Positions 25,525 to 34,971 of a DNA stretch of 64,000 nt are shown in pieces (position 1 is the first letter of the stretch; every line of letters starts with the position of its first letter). The stretch comes from UBA12087 sp964370815 (lineage in GTDB: Bacteria > Chloroflexota > Anaerolineae > Anaerolineales > Villigracilaceae), in NCBI GenBank assembly GCA_964370815.1, contig CAYJKQ010000004.1:176597-240596 (forward strand). The letters run 5' to 3'. The position numbers were made by a program, and so were the translations under genes. Under the pieces are notes generated by a model. That model searched no databases and was not told where the DNA came from. It saw only the letters and a program-made list of their open reading frames with translations.

Positions 25525-26337
25525 ATGGACCCTATAATCATTATTCGCGGTGGTGGAGATATTGCCTCAGGAGTCGCGTTACGCCTGTATAGATCTGGTT
25601 TTAGAGTTGTCATCCTTGAATTGGAGCAACCATTAACTGTACGTCGCACTGTTTCATTTTCAGAAGCAATCTATTCCGGTCAAACCTTTGTCGAGGCAAT
25701 CAAAGCCAGGAAAATCAACTCGTATGATGAGTTGCCCAATCTGTTCCTAAACAATGAAATACCAATTTTGGTGGATGAGAACCTTAATATTATCAGTATG
25801 GAAAAGTTTTATTTCCCTGTACTCATTGACGCCCGCATGGAAAAAAAGCCGCCAGAAATTAATTATATTAACACCTTTCCCCTGGTAATAGGTATCGGAC
25901 CTGGTTTTACAGCCAGTTTAAATTGCCACGTTGTGATTGAATCGAGTCGTGGTCATTTTCTCGGGCATATCTACCGTAAAGGAACAGCTCTATCAGATAC
26001 AGGTCAACCCTCCGGAGATCCAGCTCGAATTTTACGAGCGCCTATTGATGGAATAATTACAACGAAAGTTGAGATTGGCGATATCCTCGATCCAGGGCAG
26101 ATGATTGCAACAATAAATGATCAAACAATCGTTGCACCTTTCACAGGCTTATTACGCGGACTGGTCCATTCTGGAATATATGTTCCCAAAGGGATAAAGA
26201 TCGGTGATATGGATCACAGTACCAATATCGATCTATGCCATTACGCATCTGATAAAGCCATGGCGATTGGCGGGAGTGTTCTTGAAATTATTTTGAGTGA
26301 CACAGACATTCTACCAATTCATAAGAAACTTTCTTAA
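25525..26337 (+). CDS. yqeB: EF2563/YqeB-family selenium-dependent molybdenum hydroxylase accessory protein
   Basis: Maturation factor found with labile-selenium molybdenum hydroxylases. The 270-residue protein starts with a Rossmann-like glycine motif (IIRGGGDIASGVALRLYRSG). It continues with ARMEKKPPE, VIGIGPGFTA and a C-terminal biotinyl/lipoyl-like swapped hairpin (APIDGIITTKVEIGDILDPGQ, APFTGLLRGLVHSG). YqeB is used as a marker of selenium-dependent hydroxylases together with YqeC and SelD. It is separated from the Mo subunit by 179 bp that contain no gene and may carry its own promoter. Confidence 0.88.
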   Translation: MDPIIIIRGGGDIASGVALRLYRSGFRVVILELEQPLTVRRTVSFSEAIYSGQTFVEAIKARKINSYDELPNLFLNNEIPILVDENLNIISMEKFYFPVLIDARMEKKPPEINYINTFPLVIGIGPGFTASLNCHVVIESSRGHFLGHIYRKGTALSDTGQPSGDPARILRAPIDGIITTKVEIGDILDPGQMIATINDQTIVAPFTGLLRGLVHSGIYVPKGIKIGDMDHSTNIDLCHYASDKAMAIGGSVLEIILSDTDILPIHKKLS

Positions 26338-26340
26338 CAA

Positions 26341-27714
26341 ATGGGAATAAAGTTATATAAGGCTTTGCGCCTCTCAAAAACCCCCAGAGTTGCTCTTGTA
26401 GGTTCCGGTGGAAAAACAAGTGCACTTACGGTTCTTGCTCAAGAGTTACCAAAACCATTGGTAGTATCAACCACAACCCATCTGGGTACCTGGCAAATTG
26501 GTTTTGTAGATCAACATATAATCATAAATGATGATACTAATTGGGAGATTCTTGAAGATAAATTTTCATCCGGGATCATATTAATTACACAATATCCCGA
26601 TGGAGATCGCCTGCCAGGATTAAGAATTGACCAGATAAATAGGGTTCATGAAATTTGTGAGAGTCGCCAATTACCACTCTTGTTGGAGTGCGATGGATCA
26701 CGTCAACGCCCGCTAAAAGCACCCAGATACAACGAACCTCCAATTCCAGAATTTGTGGATACAGTAGTTGTGGTTGCAGGACTAACAGGGATTGGAAAAT
26801 CCTTATATAAGGACACGGTTTACAATCCAGAAATTTTTTCCAAGCTGGGTAATTTACCAATAGGAGATATTATCTCAATTCGTGCCCTGGAGAAGGTCAT
26901 TGGTCACCAACAAGGTGGTTTGAAAAAAATCCCAAATCACGCAAATAGAATTTTATTATTAAATCAAGCAGATCGTCCAAGCCTTCAAATCCAAGCCGGG
27001 AAAATTGCAAAGACTTTACAAACCGGCTTCAACAGTATCATCGTTACAGAAATAAGCAGAAATATTATTCATACTGTGTTTGAACCAGCAGCCGCAATAA
27101 TCCTTGCTGCAGGCTCATCTTCACGGTATGGACAAACCAAGCAACTTCTTGATTTTCACGGAGTACCTTTCATAAAAGCTGTCACTCTCTCCGCAATAAA
27201 CGCAGGGTTATCACCAATCGTTGTGGTTACTGGAGCAGATGCAAACGCTGTAAATAATGCACTTTTGGATCTTTCAACGGACATTAAAACCATCTTCAAT
27301 CCTAATTGGAAAATTGGACAAAGCACATCCATTCAGACAGGTATTGACGCTATTAATAGTGACCAAATTTACCAAAACCGGGGATCTGAATTAACCAATT
27401 TTCAAGTAAATCCTGGAAGTGCAATTTTCTTGCTTGCCGATCAGCCCCAGGTGACCCCGACAATATTAAGATGCCTGGTGGAAGAACATAGCCACACCCT
27501 TTCAACTGTCATCGCCCCCTTAATTGATGGTCGCCGGGGAAACCCGGTTCTTTTTGATAAAGAAACTTTTCCAGATTTAAGAAATCTGGAGGGGGATGTT
27601 GGTGGGCGAGGGATCTTCTCAAAATTCTCACCCAGTTATCTTGATTGGAATGATATTTCTTTATTAGATGATGTGGATAACCTTACAGATTACGAAAGGC
27701 TTATACTTGGATAA
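26341..27714 (+). CDS. yqeC: YqeC-like protein fused to a MocA-type nucleotidyltransferase
   Basis: A two-domain protein of 457 residues. Residues 1-245 match the putative selenium cofactor biosynthesis protein YqeC: P-loop-like VALVGSGGKTSALTVLAQEL, VSTTTHLG and LLECDGSRQRPLKAP. Residues ~255-457 are a MobA-like NTP transferase of the MocA type (IILAAGSSSRYGQTKQLLDF, FLLADQPQVTP), which makes molybdopterin cytosine dinucleotide in E. coli. Fusion of the selenium step to the dinucleotide step suggests both act on the same cofactor. It begins 3 bp after yqeB. Confidence 0.85.
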   Translation: MGIKLYKALRLSKTPRVALVGSGGKTSALTVLAQELPKPLVVSTTTHLGTWQIGFVDQHIIINDDTNWEILEDKFSSGIILITQYPDGDRLPGLRIDQINRVHEICESRQLPLLLECDGSRQRPLKAPRYNEPPIPEFVDTVVVVAGLTGIGKSLYKDTVYNPEIFSKLGNLPIGDIISIRALEKVIGHQQGGLKKIPNHANRILLLNQADRPSLQIQAGKIAKTLQTGFNSIIVTEISRNIIHTVFEPAAAIILAAGSSSRYGQTKQLLDFHGVPFIKAVTLSAINAGLSPIVVVTGADANAVNNALLDLSTDIKTIFNPNWKIGQSTSIQTGIDAINSDQIYQNRGSELTNFQVNPGSAIFLLADQPQVTPTILRCLVEEHSHTLSTVIAPLIDGRRGNPVLFDKETFPDLRNLEGDVGGRGIFSKFSPSYLDWNDISLLDDVDNLTDYERLILG

Positions 27715-28318
27715 TACAGGGGCTATTAGCGCGATAATATTAGGTGCGGGATTGTCAACACGCATGGGCAGTGTAAAATTAATGCTCCCCTGGAAAAATA
27801 CATCTATCCTCGGAAACATTGTCTCCACGCTAACATCTGCTGGAATCCGAGATATTATCGTTGTCGTCCGTTCAGCCCAAGATCAACTTGGTGAACATAT
27901 TCAATTTCTCTCAGGCGTTTTTCCTGTCCGATCCGTCATCAATGAATCCTACAATCCTGATGAAATGTTGACATCAATACAATATGGTTTGAAAACAATT
28001 AATTCTTCATCTACAGCTGCCCTGATCGTACTGGGTGATCAGCCGCAAATCGAAAAAGAAACAGTTTGCCGGATTATTCATGCACACCAACAATCAAATG
28101 ACTTAATAGTCATCCCAAGTTTCTCGATGCGGCGTGGACACCCCTGGTTGATCCCTTATCCCTTAATCTCTCAGTTCAACCAACTCCAATACCCTTTCAA
28201 TCCTCGTGATTTTCTTGAACAACATAAGGATGAAATTACTTATGTAATTATTGATAACGATAGTATCCTTAAAGACATTGATACACCAGATGATTATCAA
28301 ACTCTTAAACCAATATAA
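27707..28318 (+). CDS. Second MocA/MobA-like nucleotidyltransferase
   Basis: A ~203-residue NTP transferase with the nucleotide loop IILGAGLSTRMGSVKLMLPW, VIVLGDQPQIE-like motif ALIVLGDQPQIEKE and SMRRGHPWLIP. It is a paralogue of the C-terminal domain of the preceding gene. The frame opens at ATG 27668, but GAAAGG at 27694-27699 is correctly placed for the TTG at 27707, which overlaps the upstream TAA. The two transferases could use different nucleotides or act as a pair. Confidence 0.82.
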   Translation: MDNTGAISAIILGAGLSTRMGSVKLMLPWKNTSILGNIVSTLTSAGIRDIIVVVRSAQDQLGEHIQFLSGVFPVRSVINESYNPDEMLTSIQYGLKTINSSSTAALIVLGDQPQIEKETVCRIIHAHQQSNDLIVIPSFSMRRGHPWLIPYPLISQFNQLQYPFNPRDFLEQHKDEITYVIIDNDSILKDIDTPDDYQTLKPI

Positions 28319-28442
28319 TGATCAAATTATAAGAAAGGTCAGGATAATTTAATTCAACCAGCACAAGCATTGTCTTTGATATTCATTAGACAACCAACTC
28401 CGCCTCTTGCGAATTATTTGATATTATGCTATTTTTATCTCG

Positions 28443-29039
28443 ATGAAGATCCGGTCCTTCGTAGCAATTGAATTGCCAGCACCAACACAAAAAGACATCA
28501 TTTGGCGAACCACCCATCTAAGAAAGCTTTATCCAAATCCCGTAATTCGCTGGGTTCAACTTGGTAATATTCATCTTACACTTAAGTTCCTTGGGGATAT
28601 TGCGAAAAAAGATCTGGAGATATTGGCTGGCTCAATGACAAATGAAGCTTCAGGGGTAGAACCATTCATGCTCTCTTTTTCAGATTTGGGAATCTTCCCG
28701 AATAGTAAATGTCCCAGAATTATTTGGATTGGCATAAAATCTCCTGCCAGATTAGTGAAATACCAAAGTAGAATTGAGGAGCTAACATCCAGTCTTGGGA
28801 TTCCAATTGAAAAAAGACCATTTTCCCCACACATTACTTTGGGGCGCTTTGGAAAAAGTAATTTAAAGTTGAATTCGAGTAATTTGATTGCTGAATTGGG
28901 TTCTACGTTAGTTAACAGCATAGATACGATAAATATCACTGAAATCAAGATTTTCCAAAGTAACCTGAGACCTGATGGTCCTGTTTATACTGTCATCCAC
29001 AATATTCCACTAGGGATTACAAACAAATTGAGAGGATAA
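28443..29039 (+). CDS. thpR: RNA 2',3'-cyclic phosphodiesterase (2H phosphoesterase)
   Basis: 2H-superfamily enzyme of 198 residues with both His-x-Thr motifs: His44 in IHLTLKFLG and His130 in SPHITLGRF. The start MKIRSFVAIELP is typical of ThpR/LigT. It opens 2',3'-cyclic phosphates on RNA; earlier names call it 2'-5' RNA ligase. The gene lies 8 bp before rsfS and is probably co-transcribed with it. Confidence 0.92.
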   Translation: MKIRSFVAIELPAPTQKDIIWRTTHLRKLYPNPVIRWVQLGNIHLTLKFLGDIAKKDLEILAGSMTNEASGVEPFMLSFSDLGIFPNSKCPRIIWIGIKSPARLVKYQSRIEELTSSLGIPIEKRPFSPHITLGRFGKSNLKLNSSNLIAELGSTLVNSIDTINITEIKIFQSNLRPDGPVYTVIHNIPLGITNKLRG

Positions 29040-29047
29040 ACTTAAAT

Positions 29048-29386
29048 ATGCTGGAAATCGCCCATACGATCATTAATTCACTTGAAGAAAAAAAAGGTGA
29101 AAAAATTCTTCTACTCGACATACAAAAGATTTCTACTTTTACAAATTATTTCATCATTTGCACCGGTACAAGCAATCGCATGTTGGATGCTTTGGCTGAT
29201 GCTACGATACTAGGTGTTAACGAAAAGCATAAGCTTAAAGGGCGTATTGAAGGGAATCCAGATTGTGGGTGGATGATAGTAGATTTTGGATTTATCCTTG
29301 TCCATCTTTTTTCCCCCGATCAACGTGATTATTACAAACTAGAAGATCTCTGGCATGAAGGAAAAATCATCTTGCATGTCCAGTAA
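29048..29386 (+). CDS. rsfS: Ribosomal silencing factor RsfS
   Basis: Binds L14 and blocks subunit joining in starved cells. The 112-residue protein has the family core DIQKISTFTNYFIICTGTSNRM, the DCGWMIVDFGFILVHLFSPDQRDYYKLEDLW segment and normal length. An AGGA site lies 11 nt before the ATG. The usual neighbours nadD and obg are absent. Confidence 0.94.
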   Translation: MLEIAHTIINSLEEKKGEKILLLDIQKISTFTNYFIICTGTSNRMLDALADATILGVNEKHKLKGRIEGNPDCGWMIVDFGFILVHLFSPDQRDYYKLEDLWHEGKIILHVQ

Positions 29387-29389
29387 TAT

Positions 29390-29430
29390 TAATAGAGGAG
29401 ACCAGTTTAATTCACAGGTCACTTCTATTA
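29390..29430. terminator. Inverted repeat between convergent rsfS and ndk
   Basis: A 14-bp stem with two mismatches (29390-29403 with 29417-29430) around a 13-nt loop, 3 bp after the rsfS stop. The flanks are AT-rich on both sides but lack a clean T-run, so efficiency is uncertain. Confidence 0.5.
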
Positions 29431-29453
29431 AATCATTTTATCCAGAATTAATA

Positions 29454-29906
29454 TTATCCTTCAAAAATCCAGATATCGTTCTCGCGTTTCCAGACTATAA
29501 GTTCTTCAGGAGAAAACCAAAGCGCGATTTCCTTTTTTCCATTCTCGACTGAATCCGATGCATGAGTTAGATTTCTTCCGATCTCGAGACCAAAATCGTG
29601 GCGAACAGACCCGGGAGTTGCTTCTGTTGGACGAGTTGCACCCATAGTTTGGCGAACTGCATCAATCGCGATCGGACCTTCCCAAACCATTGCCATCACT
29701 GGCGCAGATAAAATATATGTAATCAAGCTATCGTAAAATGGTTTCCCTTTGTGGATAGCGTAATGCGTTTCAGCCAATTCCCTGCTCACTGCAATAAATT
29801 TCGCTGCAACCAATTTTAGCCCTCTTTGTTCCAAACGTTTAATTATTTCCCCAATCAATCCACGTTGGACCCCATCAGGTTTTACCAGCACCAAGGTTTT
29901 TTCCAT
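29454..29906 (-). CDS. ndk: Nucleoside diphosphate kinase
   Basis: Balances NTP pools by phosphotransfer through a phospho-histidine. The phospho-acceptor is His115 in GRNLTHASDS; the family usually reads N-x-I/V-H-G-S-D-S, so Gly is replaced by Ala. LVKPDGVQRGLIGE and GPIAIDAVRQTMGATRP are conserved. The frame is open 6 codons further, but the ATG at 29906 follows a tandem GGAGGTGGAGGT and gives the canonical 150-residue protein. It is monocistronic. Confidence 0.95.
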   Translation of the reverse strand: MEKTLVLVKPDGVQRGLIGEIIKRLEQRGLKLVAAKFIAVSRELAETHYAIHKGKPFYDSLITYILSAPVMAMVWEGPIAIDAVRQTMGATRPTEATPGSVRHDFGLEIGRNLTHASDSVENGKKEIALWFSPEELIVWKRENDIWIFEG

Positions 29907-30021
29907 TAATACCTCCACCTCCAATAATTATTTAGGGAAAGAATTTTTGAAAAGTCCCACTTCAATTCTTTTCCTCAGTTCAAAATTTGACATCTTTATT
30001 TATGTTTTCATCTTCATAGCC

Positions 30022-30060
30022 AAAATAATAACCTCGGGGGTAACCCGAGATTATTATTTT
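30022..30060. terminator. Bidirectional rho-independent terminator
   Basis: A 17-bp stem with one mismatch (30022-30038 with 30044-30060), GC-rich core CTCGGG/CCCGAG, 5-nt loop, A-run before and T-run after. It lies 41 bp downstream of the TPR gene's stop on the minus strand and is symmetric enough to work in both directions. Confidence 0.85.
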
Positions 30061-30100
30061 ATCATGCTGAAAGCTATACCGCCAATTAACCTTCGAAATT

Positions 30101-33100
30101 TTAGCGCAATAATTCTTCCGCTTTGGTATATGCATCCAGTGCATCTTGAAGTCGGTTTACCCGCATATAGGCATCGCCGAGCAATTGCCAAATTCCAATC
30201 TCAGCCGGATATCTCATAGTGGTTTCACGGAGGTCGTGGACAACCCCTTCGAGAAGCTGACCTTTCTTGATCAAATGGCCATACACTTCAATGGCTTTCT
30301 TGATATCACCACTTTCAACGAATGATTGAGCCTTTTCCAGGTTACCAGCTTCTTTTTCGATATCACTGTTCGGGATTTTGGATAACGTTCTTGTTCCAAG
30401 CGGTTTACTGATCTGATCAGCTTCATAATTGGGATGAGTTGATTCGGAATTGGAGATTTCTGAAATACCTGCTGCAGTTATTTTTTCTTCCGTTTGCGCT
30501 GGTTGCCAATCGCCGGTGTCAACTGGTTTAACCACTTCATCAAGTGGTTCTAAATCCAGCTCAGGATCCGCATCTTCATTAATCCAATTTGATGCTTCTG
30601 TCGAGAATATTTCCTCTTTTTCTTCAATATTCTTTTCATCGGTAATCAAATCTGATTCAACGCTTCCTATAATGGGTTCAGAGAATTCTTCTGATGCTGA
30701 AATCCATTCAGATGATGGAACTTCTCTTTCCATTTCCTTCAACCTGTCAGGAAGAGGTTCCGTTCTTTCGCTGCCAGGAAATTCAGAAATTTCTGATGCA
30801 ATTGTTTTTTCTTGGATGACTGCATCATCCGCATCTAATCCTTTCAACCACTCAGAGATATCTGGTTCAGGTGAACTAATATTTTCAGAGTCAGGCAAGT
30901 GGTTATGGGAGTGATCATCTGGTTGTCCAAAACCGTTGCCTTCTACAATTGTATTTCCATCCATCCCATCTGAAGGTTGACCATCAAGTATTGATGGAGT
31001 GATATCAGAAATAGCCTTAGTCTCATCAGCGACAGACGCATCAGGATAATTATCAAGCCCAATTGATGGTATTACCTTCTCTTCGACCAGTTCTCCTTGT
31101 TCATTTGTTTCAAACACTTGAGAGTGTTCATCTACACCTGAGAATTCTGATAACTCTGTTACATCGATGTCATCTTCAAGTTTCGATTTGTTTTCATCAG
31201 GTTTGCTGATATCAACCAATCCAGGTTCTGTTGTCTTAGAACTTGATATTTCTTCATCAAGAGGTCCAGCCTCATCTTCTATTGAATTTTTCTCCTGTTC
31301 GGGGGTTTCTTCCAATCTATCTTCCGGTTTGGTCAATTGTCCCGCAGATTCTACTCCTTGCCTAGCTGCAAGACTCTCAAGCCATGTCAGGGCTTCGTCC
31401 TGATCATGCGCTGAAGGTTTTTCTTCATTTACAGATTCGCTTTTTAGAGTTGCACCATCATTGACTTGAGTCTGTTTTTCTTGATCATCTACCAATTCTC
31501 CAGGTTGATTGATGAATTCAGAATTTGGAATGTTATTTTCAACTTCTTCTTTTGGAAGAATTTCCGATCCAGCTCCCAATGTTGATTTTAACTCTTCGTC
31601 TTTAGCTAGCTCTTCCTGAGTTGAATCAATTTCATTCAACCAATCTGGTAATCCCTCATCAGTTCTAGCTGCTAAATTTGGAATATCTTGATCCTTGTTG
31701 GCAAATAATTCACCGGGTTGATCTGGTATATCAACACTAGTATTAATTGTTATATTTGAATCATCCACGGTTTCAGGTCCCATATCTTTTAGCCAATCCG
31801 GCAGATCATCTATGTTATCTCCTGAACTTTTCAATTCATTCCCCCCACTTTCTACTTCCTGCTTGGCATCTCCCAACCAAGAAGATATCTCATCGCCAGG
31901 TAATCCAGATGTAGTCTCTTCTGTTTGGATCGATTTACCATCTGGAGTATCATCCTTCAAATACGGAATTTCTTTCTCANNNNNNNNNNNNNNNNNNNNN
32001 NNNNNNNNNNNNNNNNNNNNNNNNNNNNNNNNNNNNNNNNNNNNNNNNNNNNNNNNNNNNNNNNNNNNNNNNNNNNNNNTTGGATCGATTTACCATCTGG
32101 AGTATCATCCTTCAAATACGGAATTTCTTTCTCAGAAATGTCATTTTCGATATTACCTTCATTTAATACAGGTTCATGTTTGGTAACAATAAGGTTATCG
32201 TCCAGGGGAGATTTCAAGAAATTTTCATCCAACATAGATTCGAACCCGTCAGGTATATTATCTGTTTCCAGCAATTCTTCATCTGGAGCCATATCTTTAA
32301 GCCATTCCGGGATATCTGCTTTAGCCAATGGTTCATCATTTTCAAGATTTGTTTCATCAGTAACAGCATTTTCTACGGTTTGATCAGAAGGTTCTTCCCA
32401 TCCAGATGAACGCATCCAGTCTGGAACATCACTTTTATCAAAATTTTCTTTTGCATCTACATCCATTACAGAAGGTTGAATCTCTTGTTCGGAAAATGGT
32501 TGAATTACATTTGTTTTTTCTGAAAATGATTCTGGAACATTCTGCTGCTCATCTCCAGGTTCCAACCTGATCCCTAGCGAGGTCGCCCAACCAGCTTGTG
32601 ATCCACTTTCCGGATCGTTTGGGTCATAATCTAGAAGTTCTAAATCAACAGCAGCATCTGGTACTGTATCAGAAGTGAATATAGACCCAGTTACAAATTC
32701 TGAATATGGGTCAAGTGCCTTGACACGTAACCTGTAGGTTTGAGTGAATTCATGTTGATCGGTGGGAGGCATTAAATCAATTAATATTCTGAGGGCATCG
32801 AAACAATAGGGGAATTTTTTCAGTAATTCAGTACAGATTTCGATTGCCTGCTTCTTGCGACCGTCTCTGCTATAAGCCCTTGCAAGCATTACTTGTAGAT
32901 CTGGGCGGTTTGGATCATCCGCAAGTACAGCCCGGATCTCTGCTATTGCCTGGCTATACAAAGCTCCCTGAGTATACATATTTGCAAGAGCATCTCGAGT
33001 CAAACGCACCTTCGGTGGTTGAACTCCATCGCGTCTCCCATATAATTTTCGCAGTTCATCTTGAATGGCGGGGTTTGAAGGTTGAACTTCAAACGCACGT

Positions 33101-33393
33101 TCCATATGCCAGATGGCATCATCCAGTTTCTTTTCATCATCCCTTATGATGCTCATACCAACATGAGAAACAAAATCTTCTGGAACTGACATTAAAACAC
33201 GTTGAAAAATATCAGCCGCATCACTATATCTGCGTGTTTCCAAGAATGCCTTTCCTAATAAACGATATGTTTCCAGATGCATTGGAAACGTCATTAAGAT
33301 ATTTTTGCAATGGGCTATCGCCTCATCCACTTGCCCATTCTCAATCATAGCTTCAATTTCGTGGTTGTAAACTCGCAGGGAAATTTTTGTCAT
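30101..33393 (-). CDS. Large acidic TPR protein with repeated P-D/E-W-L segments (split by a scaffold gap)
   Basis: Two frames abut the N gap; merging the duplicated 55-bp contig ends joins them in frame into one protein of about 1045 residues. Start: ATG at 33393, with AGGAG 7 nt before it. Residues ~1-240 are TPR repeats (LETYRLLGKAFLETRRYSDA, NRPDLQVMLARAYSRDGRKK). The middle ~700 residues are very acidic and low in complexity, with about eight copies of a D-x-P-D/E-W-L-K-D-M-like segment, such as DIPEWLKDMAP and DLPDWLKDMGP. Two or three TPRs close the protein. It is probably a cytoplasmic scaffold with short binding motifs; partners are unknown. Confidence 0.8.
31980..32079. other. 100-N scaffold gap with identical 55-bp flanks
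   Basis: Exactly 100 N. The 55 bases before it (31925-31979) are repeated exactly after it (32080-32134). This is the pattern left when two contigs overlap by an assembler k-mer of 55 and are joined by a fixed-size gap. Removing 155 bp restores one open frame. Confidence 0.9.
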
Positions 33394-33477
33394 ATGCTCG
33401 CTCCTACTCCTGCTAATAGTATGCATGATTCTTGCAGTTTATGCAAGTATTTTAGTTTGATAATATCAAAAATGTAT

Positions 33478-34773
33478 TTAATCATAGAACAATGGCAACG
33501 GAGGTACTTTTCTATTTTGAATTGTAATTGCATCCTTTAGGAATCTTTTTGTTTCATTGGCTTTTTCTTGACTATTTGCATGGAGTGTATATATTGGGTC
33601 ACCTTTTTCAATTTGATCACCAATTTTACAGTGAATCACGATTCCTACAGAATGATCAATCCTCTCATCCTTCTTTGCCCTTCCTGCACCAAGAATTACC
33701 GAGGCTTCCCCTATCAATCTGGCATGAACCTGTGAAATATACCCATTCTTCAGAGATTTAACACTCTCAATAAATAGGGCTTTTGGAAATTGTGATGGGT
33801 CCTCAATGTAGCTTTCATCCCCACCCTGGGCAGACACAAGATTCTTGAAGATCTTTAGCGCAGATCCTGTTCGAATGGATTTTTCTGCAATTATCCTTGC
33901 ATCTTCCAGGTCAGAAGAAATTTCCCCTAGAACCAGCATATTTGCGCTGAGTACCAGACAATGTTCACGAAAATCGGCTGGACCCCCACCATTCAATGTG
34001 TCAATTGCTTCGCACACTTCCAAAGAATTGCCAACTGCCTTCCCCAGAGGTTGATTCATATCTGATAAAAGCGCAACTACTTTTATCCCTGCAAAATTGC
34101 CAATTGATACCATCATCTTAGTCAGCTTCCTTGCCTCTTCTATGGTCTGCATGAATGCACCTAAACCAGTTTTTACATCCAGTACAATAGCTTGTGAACC
34201 GGCTGCGATCTTCTTACTCATGATTGAGGAAGCTATCAATGCAAGGGATGGTACGGTACCGGTAACATCCCTTAAGGCATACAATTTACCATCAGCTGGT
34301 GCTAAAGTGCGGGATTGACCAGTTAATACCAAGCCTATTCTTATTAATTGATTCTCAAATTCTGCCGGATTCAAATCTGTTCTGTAACCCGGGATAGACT
34401 CCATTTTATCCAGGGTTCCACCGCTGAATCCCAACCCCCTTCCAGACATTTTTCCAACTGGCAGACCACAGGCTGCCACAACAGGTAATACCACCAGGCT
34501 GGTTTTATCTCCCACTCCTCCAGTCGAGTGTTTGTCAACCGTAATCCTCACAAACTTACTTAAATCGAGAGTATCCCCAGATTGAGCCATAGCCAATGTC
34601 AGATCTGTCACTTCGCGAATTGTCATCCCATTTAACAAAACAGCCATAGCCCAAGCAGATACTTGATAATCTGGGATCTCGCCGCTTGTAAAACCTCGAA
34701 TAAAGAATTCGATTTCTTCCTTGGAAAGTTCCTTCTTATCACGTTTTTTAATGATAATATCTGTTGCCCGCAT
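33478..34773 (-). CDS. Pyrimidine-nucleoside (thymidine) phosphorylase
   Basis: Cleaves pyrimidine nucleosides with phosphate to base and (deoxy)ribose-1-phosphate. The 431-residue protein has the signature KHSTGGVGDKTSLVVLPVVAACG, SGRGLGFSGGTLDKMESIPG and the hinge region VTGTVPSLALIASSIMSKK. Length fits Bacillus-type Pdp and E. coli DeoA about equally, so I give no symbol. GGAG lies 7 nt before the ATG. With upp and udk it forms the window's pyrimidine salvage set, though unlinked. Confidence 0.93.
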   Translation of the reverse strand: MRATDIIIKKRDKKELSKEEIEFFIRGFTSGEIPDYQVSAWAMAVLLNGMTIREVTDLTLAMAQSGDTLDLSKFVRITVDKHSTGGVGDKTSLVVLPVVAACGLPVGKMSGRGLGFSGGTLDKMESIPGYRTDLNPAEFENQLIRIGLVLTGQSRTLAPADGKLYALRDVTGTVPSLALIASSIMSKKIAAGSQAIVLDVKTGLGAFMQTIEEARKLTKMMVSIGNFAGIKVVALLSDMNQPLGKAVGNSLEVCEAIDTLNGGGPADFREHCLVLSANMLVLGEISSDLEDARIIAEKSIRTGSALKIFKNLVSAQGGDESYIEDPSQFPKALFIESVKSLKNGYISQVHARLIGEASVILGAGRAKKDERIDHSVGIVIHCKIGDQIEKGDPIYTLHANSQEKANETKRFLKDAITIQNRKVPPLPLFYD

Positions 34774-34971
34774 TCAAAACTCCATAAATAATTACCCTCA
34801 ATAAGAGGGGTTGATCCCTTTCCAGTTCTATTGAAAAGATATCCTTTTTCAATTAATATTTTATCCTACTATTTGGTTTTTTATGATATTAGAGTTTTTT
34901 TACTGAATTTATGATTTTGAGATAATAATTTAGGGTCTCATAAATATTGGAAATAATTCAATTCTCCTTTT

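Noticed and set aside
31925..32134. The 55-bp repeat as a genuine biological direct repeat or duplication
   Set aside because: It flanks a run of exactly 100 N and collapsing it restores the reading frame, so an assembly overlap is the simpler explanation.
31812..32383. Plus-strand frames across and around the N gap, and the Ser-rich frames at 30450-31403
   Set aside because: They are antisense shadows of the acidic, low-complexity TPR gene and partly consist of undetermined residues.
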